Origin: Xylona heveae TC161
Taxonomy: Eukaryota > Ascomycota > Xylonomycetes > Xylonales > Xylonaceae
Length of the DNA stretch: 64,000 bases
Reading direction: 5' to 3'
Assembly (NCBI RefSeq): GCF_001619985.1
Contig: NW_017264194.1
Span: 868,001 to 932,000 of the forward strand
In this document: piece after piece, positions 21,495-31,893 of the stretch
Layout of the letters: each line of letters opens with the position of its first letter
How positions within the stretch are numbered: the stretch's first letter is position 1
The notes under the pieces: model-generated
What the model was told of the DNA's origin: nothing
The model's database searches: none
What the model saw: only the letters and a program-made list of their open reading frames with translations
Program-made: the position numbers and the translations under genes

Positions 21495-23405
21495 ATGGCA
21501 ACAGAACAGCACACTCTCCCTGTTAACGGCAACTATGCCCCCCAGGGCCAACCATACGGCTCGGAGTACCACGCTCAAGCTGCCGGTCCGGCTTCTGGTT
21601 CTTTCGCCCCCCAGGGTGCTAGCGGTCCTTCTACCACCGACAGCGCCGCCTCTGGCTCCAACGGCAGCGCCTCTGCTACCGGCGCCATCCCCAAGGATGA
21701 AGTCGGCTGGTATTTTGTTGAGCAGTACTACACTACTTTGAGCCGGAGCCCGGAGAAGCTTCACGTAAGTTTTTTTAATGCCACATTTGGGGGGACCCCA
21801 TACGAGACTCTTCACGCGAAATATCGCTAATAATTTGCTAGCTCTTTTACTCCAAGCGCTCTCAATTTGTCTCTGGTCAGGAGGCCGAGAAAGTGGCTGT
21901 CTGCGTTGGTCAGAAGGTAGGGATTACATCCGTGGATCCTGCTTCAGTTGAAGTTGTCGCTAAGCAAACACCTCAGGCTATCAACGAGCGCATCAAGGAG
22001 CTTGACATCCAGGACTGCAAAGTCCGTGTCTCCAACGTCGATTCGCAGGCCTCTTTCCAGAACATCGTGGTCCAGGTTATTGGTGAAATGTCCAACAAGT
22101 CCCAGCCTCACCGCAAGTTTGTCCAGACCTTTGTGCTGGCTGAGCAGCCCAACGGTTATTTCGTGCTCAATGATATTTTCCGCTACATCAACGACGAGGA
22201 GGAAGAACTTGAGACGGAAGAGGCTCCTGTAGACAACGCCGTTCAGACCGAGGCCGTGCAACAAGCAGCTCCCACTGAGCCTGAGCACAGGACTCTCAGC
22301 AACTCTCCCGACCCCAAGGTCCGCGAGCAGGATGCTGCTATTATCGACAAGGAGCTTGAGGAGGAGGTCGCCAAGGAGCCTGAGCCTGCTCCCACGGCCT
22401 CTGCCACCAATGGCGCAGAGGTTGCTCCTGCAACTGAGGACGCCACTGGTGCCCCTGCCGCCACCAAGGAGGCTAAAGATGCTCTCACTCCTGATGCTGC
22501 CGATTCTGCCGCCGCCGCCGAGTCCGCCCAGCCTGAGAAGCCAAAGGACCCTGAGCCTACCCCCACCGCTGCTTCGCCCAAGGCTGCCCCTGCCCAGGCT
22601 GCCCCGGCTCCTGCTCCTGCTGCAGCTCCCGCTGCCCCCAAGCCTACTGCCCCCAAGACTTGGGCCAACCTCGTTGCTGCCCACAAGGTTGCCACTCCCG
22701 TAACCCCAGTGCCCGCTGCTTCTACCTCGCCTGGCCCAGCTCAACCCCGCGCTGCTCCTGCTCCTGCCCCAGCTGCGGCTCCGGCTCCTGCGCCTGCTCA
22801 GGCTCAGGCTCAGGCTCAGCCCACTGCTCCTAGAGATGCCTCTCCTGCCTCTGGCCAAGCTAGCCCCGGTGCCGGCTGGCAAACTGCAGGCAATGACAAC
22901 AAGAGACATTCGCGCCCCCAGCCCACCGCCGGAGCTGGCGAGAAGGAAAATGTCATGGCCTACGTCAAGGGCGTCACCGACAAGGTCGAGGAGGCTGCTC
23001 TGAAGAGCACTCTTGAGAAGTTTGGCGAGCTGGCTTACTTTGATATCAGCCGCCAGAGGGTAAGGAAGAGATGCTTTCTAAACGTCAAGTGAATTGATGC
23101 TAACATAGACCTAGAACTGTGCCTTCGTTGAGTTCGCTACTCCTGCTGGCTTCAACGCCGCTGTCTCTGCCAATCCTCACACTGTAGGCGGCGAGCAGAT
23201 CCTTGTCGAAGAGCGCCGTATTCGTGCCGGCTATGGTGGATACGGCCCCGGTCGTGGCGGTCTTAACCGCGGCCGTGGAGGATCTGACGGACGTCCCCAG
23301 GGCCGCGGAGGCTTCCCTCGCGATGGCGGCCGTGGCGGCTATGCTCCCCGCGGCAGGGGTGGCAATGTCGCCCCCAAGGCGCGCGGTGGCAGCCAGGCTG
23401 CTTAA
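21495..23405 (+). CDS. NTF2 and RRM domain RNA-binding protein, G3BP/Bre5 type (572 aa)
   Basis: Exons are 21495-21764, 21842-21916, 21977-23059 and 23115-23405. The NTF2-like domain (about residues 68-190) begins DEVGWYFVEQYYTTLS and includes LFYSKRSQFVSG and FVLAEQPNGYFVLNDIFRY. A long Ala/Pro/Glu-rich linker follows. The RRM (about 443-515) has the RNP1-like NCAFVEF, and the C terminus is an Arg-Gly-Gly-rich tail. This architecture is that of G3BP/Rasputin and yeast Bre5: stress-granule assembly, mRNA binding and a cofactor of a ubiquitin protease. The 60-nt second intron (21917-21976) is a multiple of 3 and contains no stop, so retention would insert 20 residues inside the NTF2 domain. 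It is treated as an intron because family members read VGQK directly into AINERIKELD. The 5' region is C/T-rich and probably spliced. Confidence 0.9.
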
Positions 23406-25091
23406 ATACTCACTTGCTGTCTCTCCTTAGCGATTTCCACCGTCCCCTCGGATCCAAAGCGGGCAGGGTACTACCGCTCGATCTCTTTATTCTAGCGAAG
23501 ACCTTGGTTAGTCATGAGACCTTGCCATGGTCATCTTCGTTTCGACCTTCCGCCAATTCTTATGTAACTTTATCGGTTTCTCGTCCATTTGCGATGTCTA
23601 TCAGCGAATCTTCAGGAAAAGTCGAATTTTCTTTATTACGATTGTATTCCAATTTACGAGGAAACAATGCTCACGTTGGCATATGCATTTTCTTTCCCTT
23701 TCACTTCTTGTTTGAAATATTCTGTGGCATTTTCACTTATTTATTATTTTCTGCATAGCGTTTCGTCTTTGTGGTGTCAAGGGTCTTCGGCAAATGAGCT
23801 ATACTTTTTCTCCTTTGCGGGCCTTTCGAGCCTTTGCTTGAACTTACTGAGCTGGTGCGGTTATGTGAGCATGGTTGCAGACGGCCTATTGCGTTGCGAG
23901 CAGATGAGTGTATTGCTTCAATGAGCCGTGTTAGAGCTTTGGATTAGCTGGGTAACGGTCAAATTCCTATTTTTTGTGTATTTGATACAGCGAGCTTGAC
24001 ACAAAAATGTACATGTACAATAGAAGCCGCTTGCGAATCTTTAAATATTGACCTTGGAAATAATTGCTTGTGTATGCCTATGTAGTAAAGCTTTTGATCA
24101 TTTGTCAGGGCCTACTATCAATGCTTTTGTCATGGAAGTCGTCGAGATTTTGACCTCGAGCCAAACCCGATATAGTGGTTGCTCACGTGCTTTTGACTTG
24201 ACAGCTTACACAGAAGTTTCTTCCGAGTAGCTACCTTACATATTTCCAGTGCGCGCAGAAAGTCCTGCAAGCTTCCATTTCCTTGTTGGCCCTGCAAATG
24301 TTATTGATTCTTGCAACTGAAATGTGCCCAACTTGTTCGTCAGTCCACACAACAAGTCACCGTACTCTCCTCAGAGACAAATTTAAGCTTGTTGTGCGGC
24401 GGTGGCTGGCCTGAAGATACGTACTACCCTGAGGGTGGCTTTCTAGTATCGCGGCGCCGGTGCGCAGCTGCCCAGGGCAGCCCCAAGCGGTCTTTCTGTC
24501 CCTCGGTCCCACTCTCTTGCTCGCTCGCGCAAAGTGGCGGGCATCGCTCGTCACGAACCGAAGGGGCGGGCAACGCGGACTAACTGGCAGCCTGGCGAGG
24601 TGGGGGTGAGGGGTACCACTTGGTACACCTTGTACGGCCTCCGGACCCATGCTCGGCAGTAGTGGAGGTATTATCTACCTGACGTACCGATACTGATTAC
24701 TTGGAGCTTACTGCAGGTGAAGTGGGCATTATTATGAGCGGTATCTGGGAAGGCAAAGTATCTGGGAGTTGGGAGCTGGGAGCCCAGCAGCCTGGGACAC
24801 ACCACATTCATCCCATCCCGTCCTATCCACTCCTTGTGGAACTTTATCACCTGAGCGTGCGGGCGTCAGGACCAGAAAGCTTAAACGCACAGAGGCAACA
24901 AAGATATTCTACAGTCCTTTACATCCTTTTTTACTCTCTGTACAATTATAAGGCTTCTTTATTGTGTCGTTACTCCTAAGGAATATAGTTCTGGGGATAT
25001 ACTGGCCCTGCAGTGATCTAGGATAATAGTCCGAGGACACAGTGGACATCAACAACCTAGGATACTATATAGTCGATCTCAAGGAATCAAG
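23406..25091. other. intergenic region before the septin-like gene
   Basis: T-rich 3' flank of the NTF2/RRM gene, then mixed sequence without a supported gene. Just before 25092 there are short TATA-like stretches (ACTATATAGTC near 25064-25074). Confidence 0.55.
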
Positions 25092-27523
25092 ATGAGGCCG
25101 AGTGCGGGCGGCGGCGACGCCCTCACAGAACGATCATCAAAATCGAGCTTCGCTGACCCGCAAGTCACGCTGTCAGTACCTGGGCCCGGCCCTGGTCACG
25201 GTGCTCCGACGACCTTCTTCCTTGCTAGGGAGGAAGATATGATGCAGCGCTCCTCGACAACGTCCAGAAGCAACGGCGGCAGCAACAGCGTATATGGTGT
25301 TCAGAGCCTAGAAGATGCTATTGAGGCTGCGGTGATAGATGACAGTCAGTCGTTTTCTGGGGTTGACGATGATGACGCAGGAGTCAATATGAATAATGGT
25401 AGTGGTGGGGTTGGTCCTGCGGGTGGATCTCCGCAACAGTCGTCCAAAATTACGGACAACGGTTCTCCGTTTCTAACGACGGAAATTCTGAGTGATGCAG
25501 TGACTACAACTTCTTTGGACGCATCGTGTGCTTCGCCTTCCCGATTAGTATCCCATCGACTGTCGCATACTTCTTTGTCTCGGCCGCTCACGCCGCTCTT
25601 TCTTCATTCGCCCGCTCTGGGCTCGTCTCTCCCAAGCAGCCCAAAGTCTATCTCTTCCAAATCGTATCGCCATTCAGACGAAGAATCGGTCCTCGACGAC
25701 GCAGTGAGCCAAGCAATGTCGAGTGGTGAAGACGAGGGCGATTCGCCGAACGAGTCCTCGATGCAAAGCAGTGCGCCACAACTCATCATGCCCAGTATTC
25801 AAATGCCTAGTCGGCGACCTTTTACTGAAAGAGGTAGGAATATGGGGCGCTTGAAGGTATTGATTGCTGGTGATTCAGGTGGGTCTCCGTCCAAATGATT
25901 ATTGAGGGAACTTGTGCTGTCATTGGGATACTGACTGATTTTCAGGAACTGGCAAATCGTCCTTAATTAAATCTATTGTTCAAACATGTGAAGATATCGT
26001 GCACGTTGACCCGCTCAGTCCAAGTTTACCGACTCTACCACGAAAGTCTAGCACAAAGAGTAATGATGCGGCCAAACGCAATAGCACAAAGGAAGTCGAG
26101 GAGGTATATGCTAGTACGAAGGCATATCCATCTTGGTGGTCAGATTTGGAGGAGAGTAGGATACTACGGAGAAGGAAAGGCTCAGGCGATGTCGTTCTCG
26201 AAAGGAACCTTTGTTTTGTCGACACGCCTGGCTACAGTAATGGCACGGCTTTTCTGGACAACGTCGACTCTGTAATCCAATATGTTGAATCCCAGTTGTT
26301 TCGAACCGCTTCGATGATTAATCTCAGCGATGGCGATATCCTTGGCCTTCTCAGTGGATCCGGTGGAGCACAGGTTGACGTTGTCTTCTATCTCATTCAA
26401 AATGGTAAGACCTCTGCACGGCCAACCAAAAAGCCGTAATATTCCGGTTACTCATATATATTTGCCTATAGGTCTAAAATCCGTAGATATCGAGTATCTC
26501 CGCCGACTCTCCCCTCTAACCAACGTAATACCACTTATTTCCAAAGCGGATATCTCTACACATGAAAACATACTCAACCTCAAAAAATCGATACTTGCAG
26601 GACTCCAGGCCGCTGATATCCGCCCGTTCCTCTTCGGACGATCTTTGGACGATGTAATGCAATGCCCTGGCGCTTTTGCGCCTTACGCTGTGTCTTCCGC
26701 TACCTCCAATGATGCAGACAATATGGATGCAAGTGTGCTTATGAGTCCAGACTATATGCCACCGTTGGTGGAGACGGAGCTCAGAGCCCTGGTTGCACGA
26801 ACTTTCGACAACATACCTTGGCTGCGTCATGCTGCGGCTAAGAAATTCGTTCAGTGGCGGCATCATGCTTTGGCCAGCTCTATGCTTTCTCAAAGCCTAA
26901 CTACGTCCGTCCAGAAGAGCTCTTCCAAGCCTACGTCTCCCAATGCCTCGCAAGCATCTTCAATTCTTGTTGCCTCCTCTGCGACAACGCCATCTCAGGT
27001 TCTTGTCACCCATGGCCGTGGCGCTTCCTCTTACGCCTTGGCAAGAGTCGCCGATCACAAACAACGAGAGGAGCATCTAGCACAGCTCAGCCTGGCAAAA
27101 TGGGCCAATGATTTGCAGCGGAGTCTGCAGAATGAGAGGGAGAGATTCGAAGCGTTAGCCAGAGGAGAGAGAGCTGTGTGGCTCACACAAAGGCTAGGTG
27201 AATGTGTGATTGATGGCACGCTTCTTCCTGCTTCACTCGAGCACAGTGTTGCATTAGTGAAGCAAACCGCCCACCGAGGCCCTAAGTCTTCCACGGGCAA
27301 AGAGAGAAGCGGTGCCATGGTGAATCCTCATGACCCTCTTGGATTGCTCCAATGGAATGAGGATTTCAAGAGGCGCAGCTGGTTGGCCCTTCAGGTACTA
27401 GGCAGCTGCGGAGTGATTGGGGGTCTTATTGTTTGGCTCGGAAGGAACTGGTTCATGAATGGAGGATCTTTGGTCAACTTGAACAGGTCATGGTGGATGG
27501 CCAACGATAACGTCCGATGGTAA
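25092..27523 (+). CDS. septin-like GTPase with C-terminal membrane anchor (765 aa)
   Basis: Exons are 25092-25878, 25946-26404 and 26472-27523, with two 67-nt introns; the first splits the P-loop glycine codon. Residues 1-250 are Ser-rich and disordered, ending in a conserved-looking MPSIQMPSRRPFTERGRNMGRLKVLIAG. The G domain has the P-loop GDSGTGKSS (about 260-268), DTPGYSNG as G3, and SKAD as the septin-style G4. An acidic/Ser region separates the Walker A part from G3. After the G domain comes a helical stretch (HKQREEHLAQLSLAKWANDLQRSLQNERERFEALARGERAVW) and a hydrophobic segment near 715-735 (VLGSCGVIGGLIVWLG) close to the C terminus. Classical septins are soluble, so the anchor is notable. 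Whether it polymerises with the core septins is unknown. Confidence 0.85.
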
Positions 27524-27938
27524 CGCCAGGATCATGTCGGCATTGCGGGCGTCGAGGGGCAACTTTTCTGTTTTTTTGTTTTGGGTCTTCCCACTCTGCT
27601 TTTAGGCGCATTGGGAGCACTCTGCCCCGTCATAGGGAAGACGTTCGGTTTCGCATTCGTGCTTTTATGAAAGCACTTAATGGCGCGCAAATTTCTGACA
27701 AGATGTGGTTGACGTGGTGCTGCAATTCGGTGATTCGAAGCTTCTCTGATATTCATTTCCCTTATAGGTTATTGATCGACATTCATACCTTTCCCCTTCC
27801 CACTCTATTCTCTCCATTGCCTCGTTTGCCGGTTTCTGTGCTAACTTAGATGCAAGAATTGCTTTGATGTACATAACCACAATTATTTATTAAGCATTGA
27901 GCTGTTTTCTGTGACAAGGCTGAGCTGTCTTCTAAACC

Positions 27939-27958
27939 ATTCTCGCGCATTCAAGAAA
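27939..27958 (+). promoter_or_regulatory. candidate heat-shock element
   Basis: TTC at 27940-27942, TTC at 27950-27952 and GAA at 27955-27957 keep the 5-bp phase of an HSF site, with one unit missing (gapped HSE). It lies about 600 bp upstream of the Hsp90 ATG and about 240 bp upstream of the TATA box. Binding by HSF is inferred. Confidence 0.45.
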
Positions 27959-28198
27959 AAGCGTGGGGTTTGTTTAGTGTTGTTGCCTGGGAGAAGGCGA
28001 GAGAAAGATGCGGTGGAGATATGATACGACCTAGACCCGTAGATTTTGCCCGATAACTCGGTTAGTTATCCAAATGGAGCTATTGGCGCCTTTGACCTGG
28101 GGATGCTTCTCGGCTAGAATAGAATGGCATCCAATCGAAACTGCTCCTAGAGTCTGAGCCGCCGGCTGGTAGAATCCTGAAGAAGCGAATAGCAAAGA

Positions 28199-28205
28199 TA
28201 TAAAA
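28199..28205 (+). promoter_or_regulatory. TATA box of hsp90
   Basis: TATAAAA followed by a C/T-rich leader, which is typical of strongly expressed fungal genes. Confidence 0.5.
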
Positions 28206-28346
28206 CCTCCGTCTAGTTCGCTTTGGTTATTTTCTTTCAACTCTCCATCTCTCCACAAACTTTCTCCATCTTCACGTCCCTTTTGACGACCTTGCCTTTC
28301 GTTCTCATATCTTGTTTTCTTTACTCTTTAGATCACCTCTCATAAT

Positions 28347-28534
28347 GTGAGTTTTCCCTCGTATGAATTGGTTCTGGTGAGATGCAGGCAGCCTATAAGC
28401 CCGAGCGTATGCTCGAGAAAAGCTTGACTTTCAAGTCATCTTGCTTTCGCTGCTCTGAATCGAACCATAGTCCTTACTTCGCGATTTCAAGGCTAAATGC
28501 TGACTGAGAGTTAAATAGAATTTTTCTTCTTTAG
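28347..28534 (+). other. 5' leader intron of hsp90
   Basis: Donor GTGAGT at 28347, a GCTGAC branch site near 28499 and acceptor TTTAG at 28534 give a 188-nt intron ending 13 nt before the ATG. The donor overlaps ATG-TGA, a minimal uORF present only in unspliced RNA. Leader introns are common in fungal hsp90 genes. Confidence 0.7.
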
Positions 28535-28547
28535 TTTTACCGCAAAA

Positions 28548-30698
28548 ATGGCTGAGACTTTTGAGTTCCAGGCTGAGATCTCTCAGCTTCTTTCCCTCAT
28601 CATCAACACTGTCTACTCCAACAAGGAGATCTTCCTTAGAGAACTCATTTCCAACGCCTCCGACGCCTTGGACAAGATCCGCTATGAGGCTCTTTCTGAC
28701 CCCAGCAAGCTCGACTCCGGCAAGGACCTGAGAATCGATGTTATTCCCGACCCGGTCAACAAGACTCTTACCATCCGGGATACCGGTATTGGTATGACCA
28801 AGGCTGTAAGTTGAATGCTTTAATGCTTGTTCCATTGAAAAAATGCTAATCGCAAGTAGGACCTTGTCAACAACCTCGGTACCATTGCCCGCTCTGGTAC
28901 CAAGCAGTTCATGGAGGCCCTTAGCGCTGGTGCCGACATTTCCATGATTGGTCAGTTCGGTGTCGGTTTCTACTCCGCCTACCTTGTTGCCGACCGCGTC
29001 ACCGTTGTCTCCAAGAACAATGACGACGAGCAGTACGTCTGGGAGTCCAGCGCCGGTGGTACCTTCAAGATCACCCAGGACACTGAGGGCGAGCAGATCG
29101 GCCGTGGTACCAAGATCATTCTTCACCTCAAGGATGAGCAGACTGAGTACCTTCAGGAAGCCAAGATCAAGGAGGTTGTCAAGAAGCACTCCGAGTTCAT
29201 CTCCTACCCCATCTACCTCCACGTCTTGAAGGAGACCGAGAAGGAGGTCCCTGATGAGGAAGCCGAGGAGACCACCGAGGGCGACGAGAAGAAGCCTAAG
29301 GTTGAGGAGGTCGACGAGGATGAGGAGAAGAAGGAGAAGAAGACCAAGACGGTCAAGGAGTCCAAGATCGAGGAAGAGGAGCTTAACAAGACTAAGCCCA
29401 TCTGGACTCGCAACCCTCAGGACATCGGCCAGGAAGAGTACGCTTCCTTCTACAAGTCCCTCTCCAACGACTGGGAGGACCACCTTGCTGTGAAGCACTT
29501 CTCCGTCGAGGGTCAGCTTGAGTTCCGTGCTATCCTCTTCGTCCCCAAGCGCGCTCCCTTCGACCTCTTCGAGACCAAGAAGACCAAGAACAACATCAAG
29601 CTCTACGTCCGCCGTGTCTTCATTACCGATGATGCTACTGACCTCATTCCTGAGTGGCTCGGTTTCATCAAGGGTGTTGTCGACTCTGAGGATCTTCCTT
29701 TGAACCTTTCTCGTGAGACTCTTCAGCAGAACAAGATCATGAAGGTCATCAAGAAGAACATTGTCAAGAAGACTCTTGAGCTCTTCGGCGAGATCGCCGA
29801 GGACCGTGAGCAGTTCGACAAGTTCTACTCTGCCTTCAGCAAGAACATCAAGCTCGGTATCCACGAGGACTCCCAGAACCGCCATGCTCTTGCCAAGCTC
29901 CTCCGCTACAACTCCACCAAGTCTGGTGATGAGATCACTTCTTTCGCCGACTACGTCACCCGCATGCCCGAGCACCAGAAGCAGATCTACTACATCACTG
30001 GCGAGTCTCTCAAGGCTGTCCAGAAGTCTCCCTTCCTTGACTCTCTCAAGGAGAAGAACTTCGAGGTTCTCTTCCTTGTTGACCCTATTGACGAGTACGC
30101 CATGACTCAGCTCAAGGAGTTCGACGGCAAGAAGCTCGTCGACATCACCAAGGACTTCGAGCTTGAAGAGTCTGAGGAAGAGAAGAAGGAGCGTGAGGCT
30201 CTCGAGAAGGAGTACGAGGATCTTGCCAAGAGCCTCAAGAACGTCCTTGGCGACAAGGTCGAGAAGGTTGTCGTCAGCCACAAGCTTCTCGGTGCCCCTT
30301 GCGCCATCCGTACTGGCCAGTTCGGCTGGTCTGCCAACATGGAGCGTATCATGAAGGCTCAGGCTCTCCGTGACACCTCCATGAGCTCGTACATGTCTTC
30401 CAAGAAGACCTTCGAGATCTCCCCCAAGTCTCCCATCATTCAGGAGCTCCGCAAGAAGGTTGAGGCTGACGGTGAGAATGACCGCACTGTCAAGTCCATC
30501 ACCCAGCTTCTCTACGAGACTTCTCTCCTTGTCTCTGGTTTCACCATTGACGAGCCCGCCAGCTTCGCCGACCGCATTCACAAGCTCGTCTCTCTCGGTC
30601 TCAACATTGACGAGACTGCCGAGCCTACCGAGGAGAAGGCTGAGGAGGCTGCTCCGGCTGAGGCGGCTGGTGAGAGCACCATGGAGGAGGTTGACTAA
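28548..30698 (+). CDS. hsp90: heat-shock protein 90, cytosolic chaperone (698 aa)
   Basis: Exons are 28548-28805 and 28860-30698, with a 54-nt intron at phase 0. The N-terminal GHKL ATPase domain shows [29 protein letters not shown] and [12 protein letters not shown] charged Glu/Lys linker (about residues 210-270) leads to the middle domain, and the protein ends MEEVD, the TPR co-chaperone docking tail of cytosolic Hsp90. It folds kinases, calcineurin and transcription factors, and in pathogenic fungi supports thermotolerance and antifungal tolerance. Codon use is strongly biased to C-ending codons, as expected for a highly expressed gene. That bias keeps the opposite strand open for more than 700 codons, which is an artefact. 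The promoter carries a TATA box and a heat-shock element, and the leader is spliced. Confidence 0.99.
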
Positions 30699-31893
30699 AT
30701 GCATTTCTAAAATTCCTGGGAGTTATATTTCGGCGGAACGAGACAAGCTCTTCTGAGATTCCCTTTCGTCTTTGTTAATGCATAGGTCTCTTCGGGTTAA
30801 TGTGTCTACGAGCTTTTTTCCTTTCTAATTTTCCTTTGTTTAATATCTCAGCGGCATATGCTAGGTAACCTGGATTTGTTGAATCTACGGGCTTGCGTTT
30901 ATTTCAAGAGACGTTCTGTTATACTACTAAACTATTTGCACGAGCGCTCTCAGATAGTTTGCAACTACGAATACCAAAAGCAGACTTTCATCCTTCACTT
31001 CAATTCTTCAAATACTAAAGTGTGATTGTGACTGCAAGGTGATGATTTTCTTATAGAATTTGTGAGCTTTCCGACAAAAACAGGTAATTTGCAGTAGGCT
31101 GGTTGGTCTATTGTTACCTTCTCAAGTCTGTATATTCTGAATAAATGATAAAAGATGAAGGTGTAGCTAGAGTAGGATTAGTGGCAGATTTTCAATGGCT
31201 ACAACCACGGCATCTCCACTGCGAGAAGTCAGAGGGATACTCTATGCTTCTGCTCAAGTGCGAAAAGATGCGTTTGAAATATACGGAACTGTTGGTGTAT
31301 GAATTGTAGAATGTACAGAAATTCTAGAACCTGAACTGTCGACTTCGACGAAGACTACAGACCCGCACCAACCAATTGTCGATTGTTGATACGTAACTAA
31401 TTTGCAATGAATGGAAAAGAGACGAGGAAGGCCCAGCTCGTGGCTGCACGCATCCACTCTTGGATGGTTGCAAGTCCTACGGTTGCAGTAAATTTATTTC
31501 TCGCTTCGCCGCAGAGACTTCGATGGATTGGGTGGAAACACCAGTAATAGAGCCAGGTTGAGCGCATTCTGTCGATGATCCAACAAGCTACCGAATGGTG
31601 TCATTTTAGTCGCCTCTACCCCGACCGAAGGAAAACTGACTTCCCTGCAGACTCTGCAAAGCAAAATTGCGAATCTTAGCGAATGATGGCGACCTTAAAA
31701 TTCTTCAATTCAGAAGCATGCTGCATTCTGACATCACTTTTTTGGAAGTTTTTCAAGTCTTACAAGTGATACATCGGATACGCTGACAGTTCCGCACAAC
31801 AACAATATATACACAAGCCATGCTCTGAAGTTATACTACGTCAAAAAGTATAGCTCGAAATTTCATCTCCGTGCCTGCAGATTGGTCTGGGCA
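30699..31893. other. intergenic region between hsp90 and the permease gene
   Basis: The 3' flank of hsp90 and the permease promoter. A TATATAC stretch lies near 31806-31812. No gene is seen. Confidence 0.6.

Larger units (their letters stand above)
27524..28547. other. promoter and leader of the hsp90 gene
   Basis: No supported gene. Contains a heat-shock element, a TATA box and a leader intron, each listed separately. The 100 bases before the leader intron are C/T-rich. Confidence 0.6.

Noticed and set aside
21944-22909. A 321-codon minus-strand frame opposite the NTF2/RRM gene
   Set aside because: Repetitive Ser/Gly/Arg/Leu product caused by the Ala/Pro-rich linker on the coding strand.
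24357-24650. Short overlapping frames on both strands in GC-rich sequence before the septin-like gene
   Set aside because: No domain, no conserved-looking block and no splice chain connecting them to the neighbouring gene.
28431-30704. A 757-codon open frame on the minus strand across hsp90
   Set aside because: It is the mirror of the strongly biased codon use of hsp90; its product is a low-complexity Leu/Val/Glu/Asp sequence with no family resemblance.
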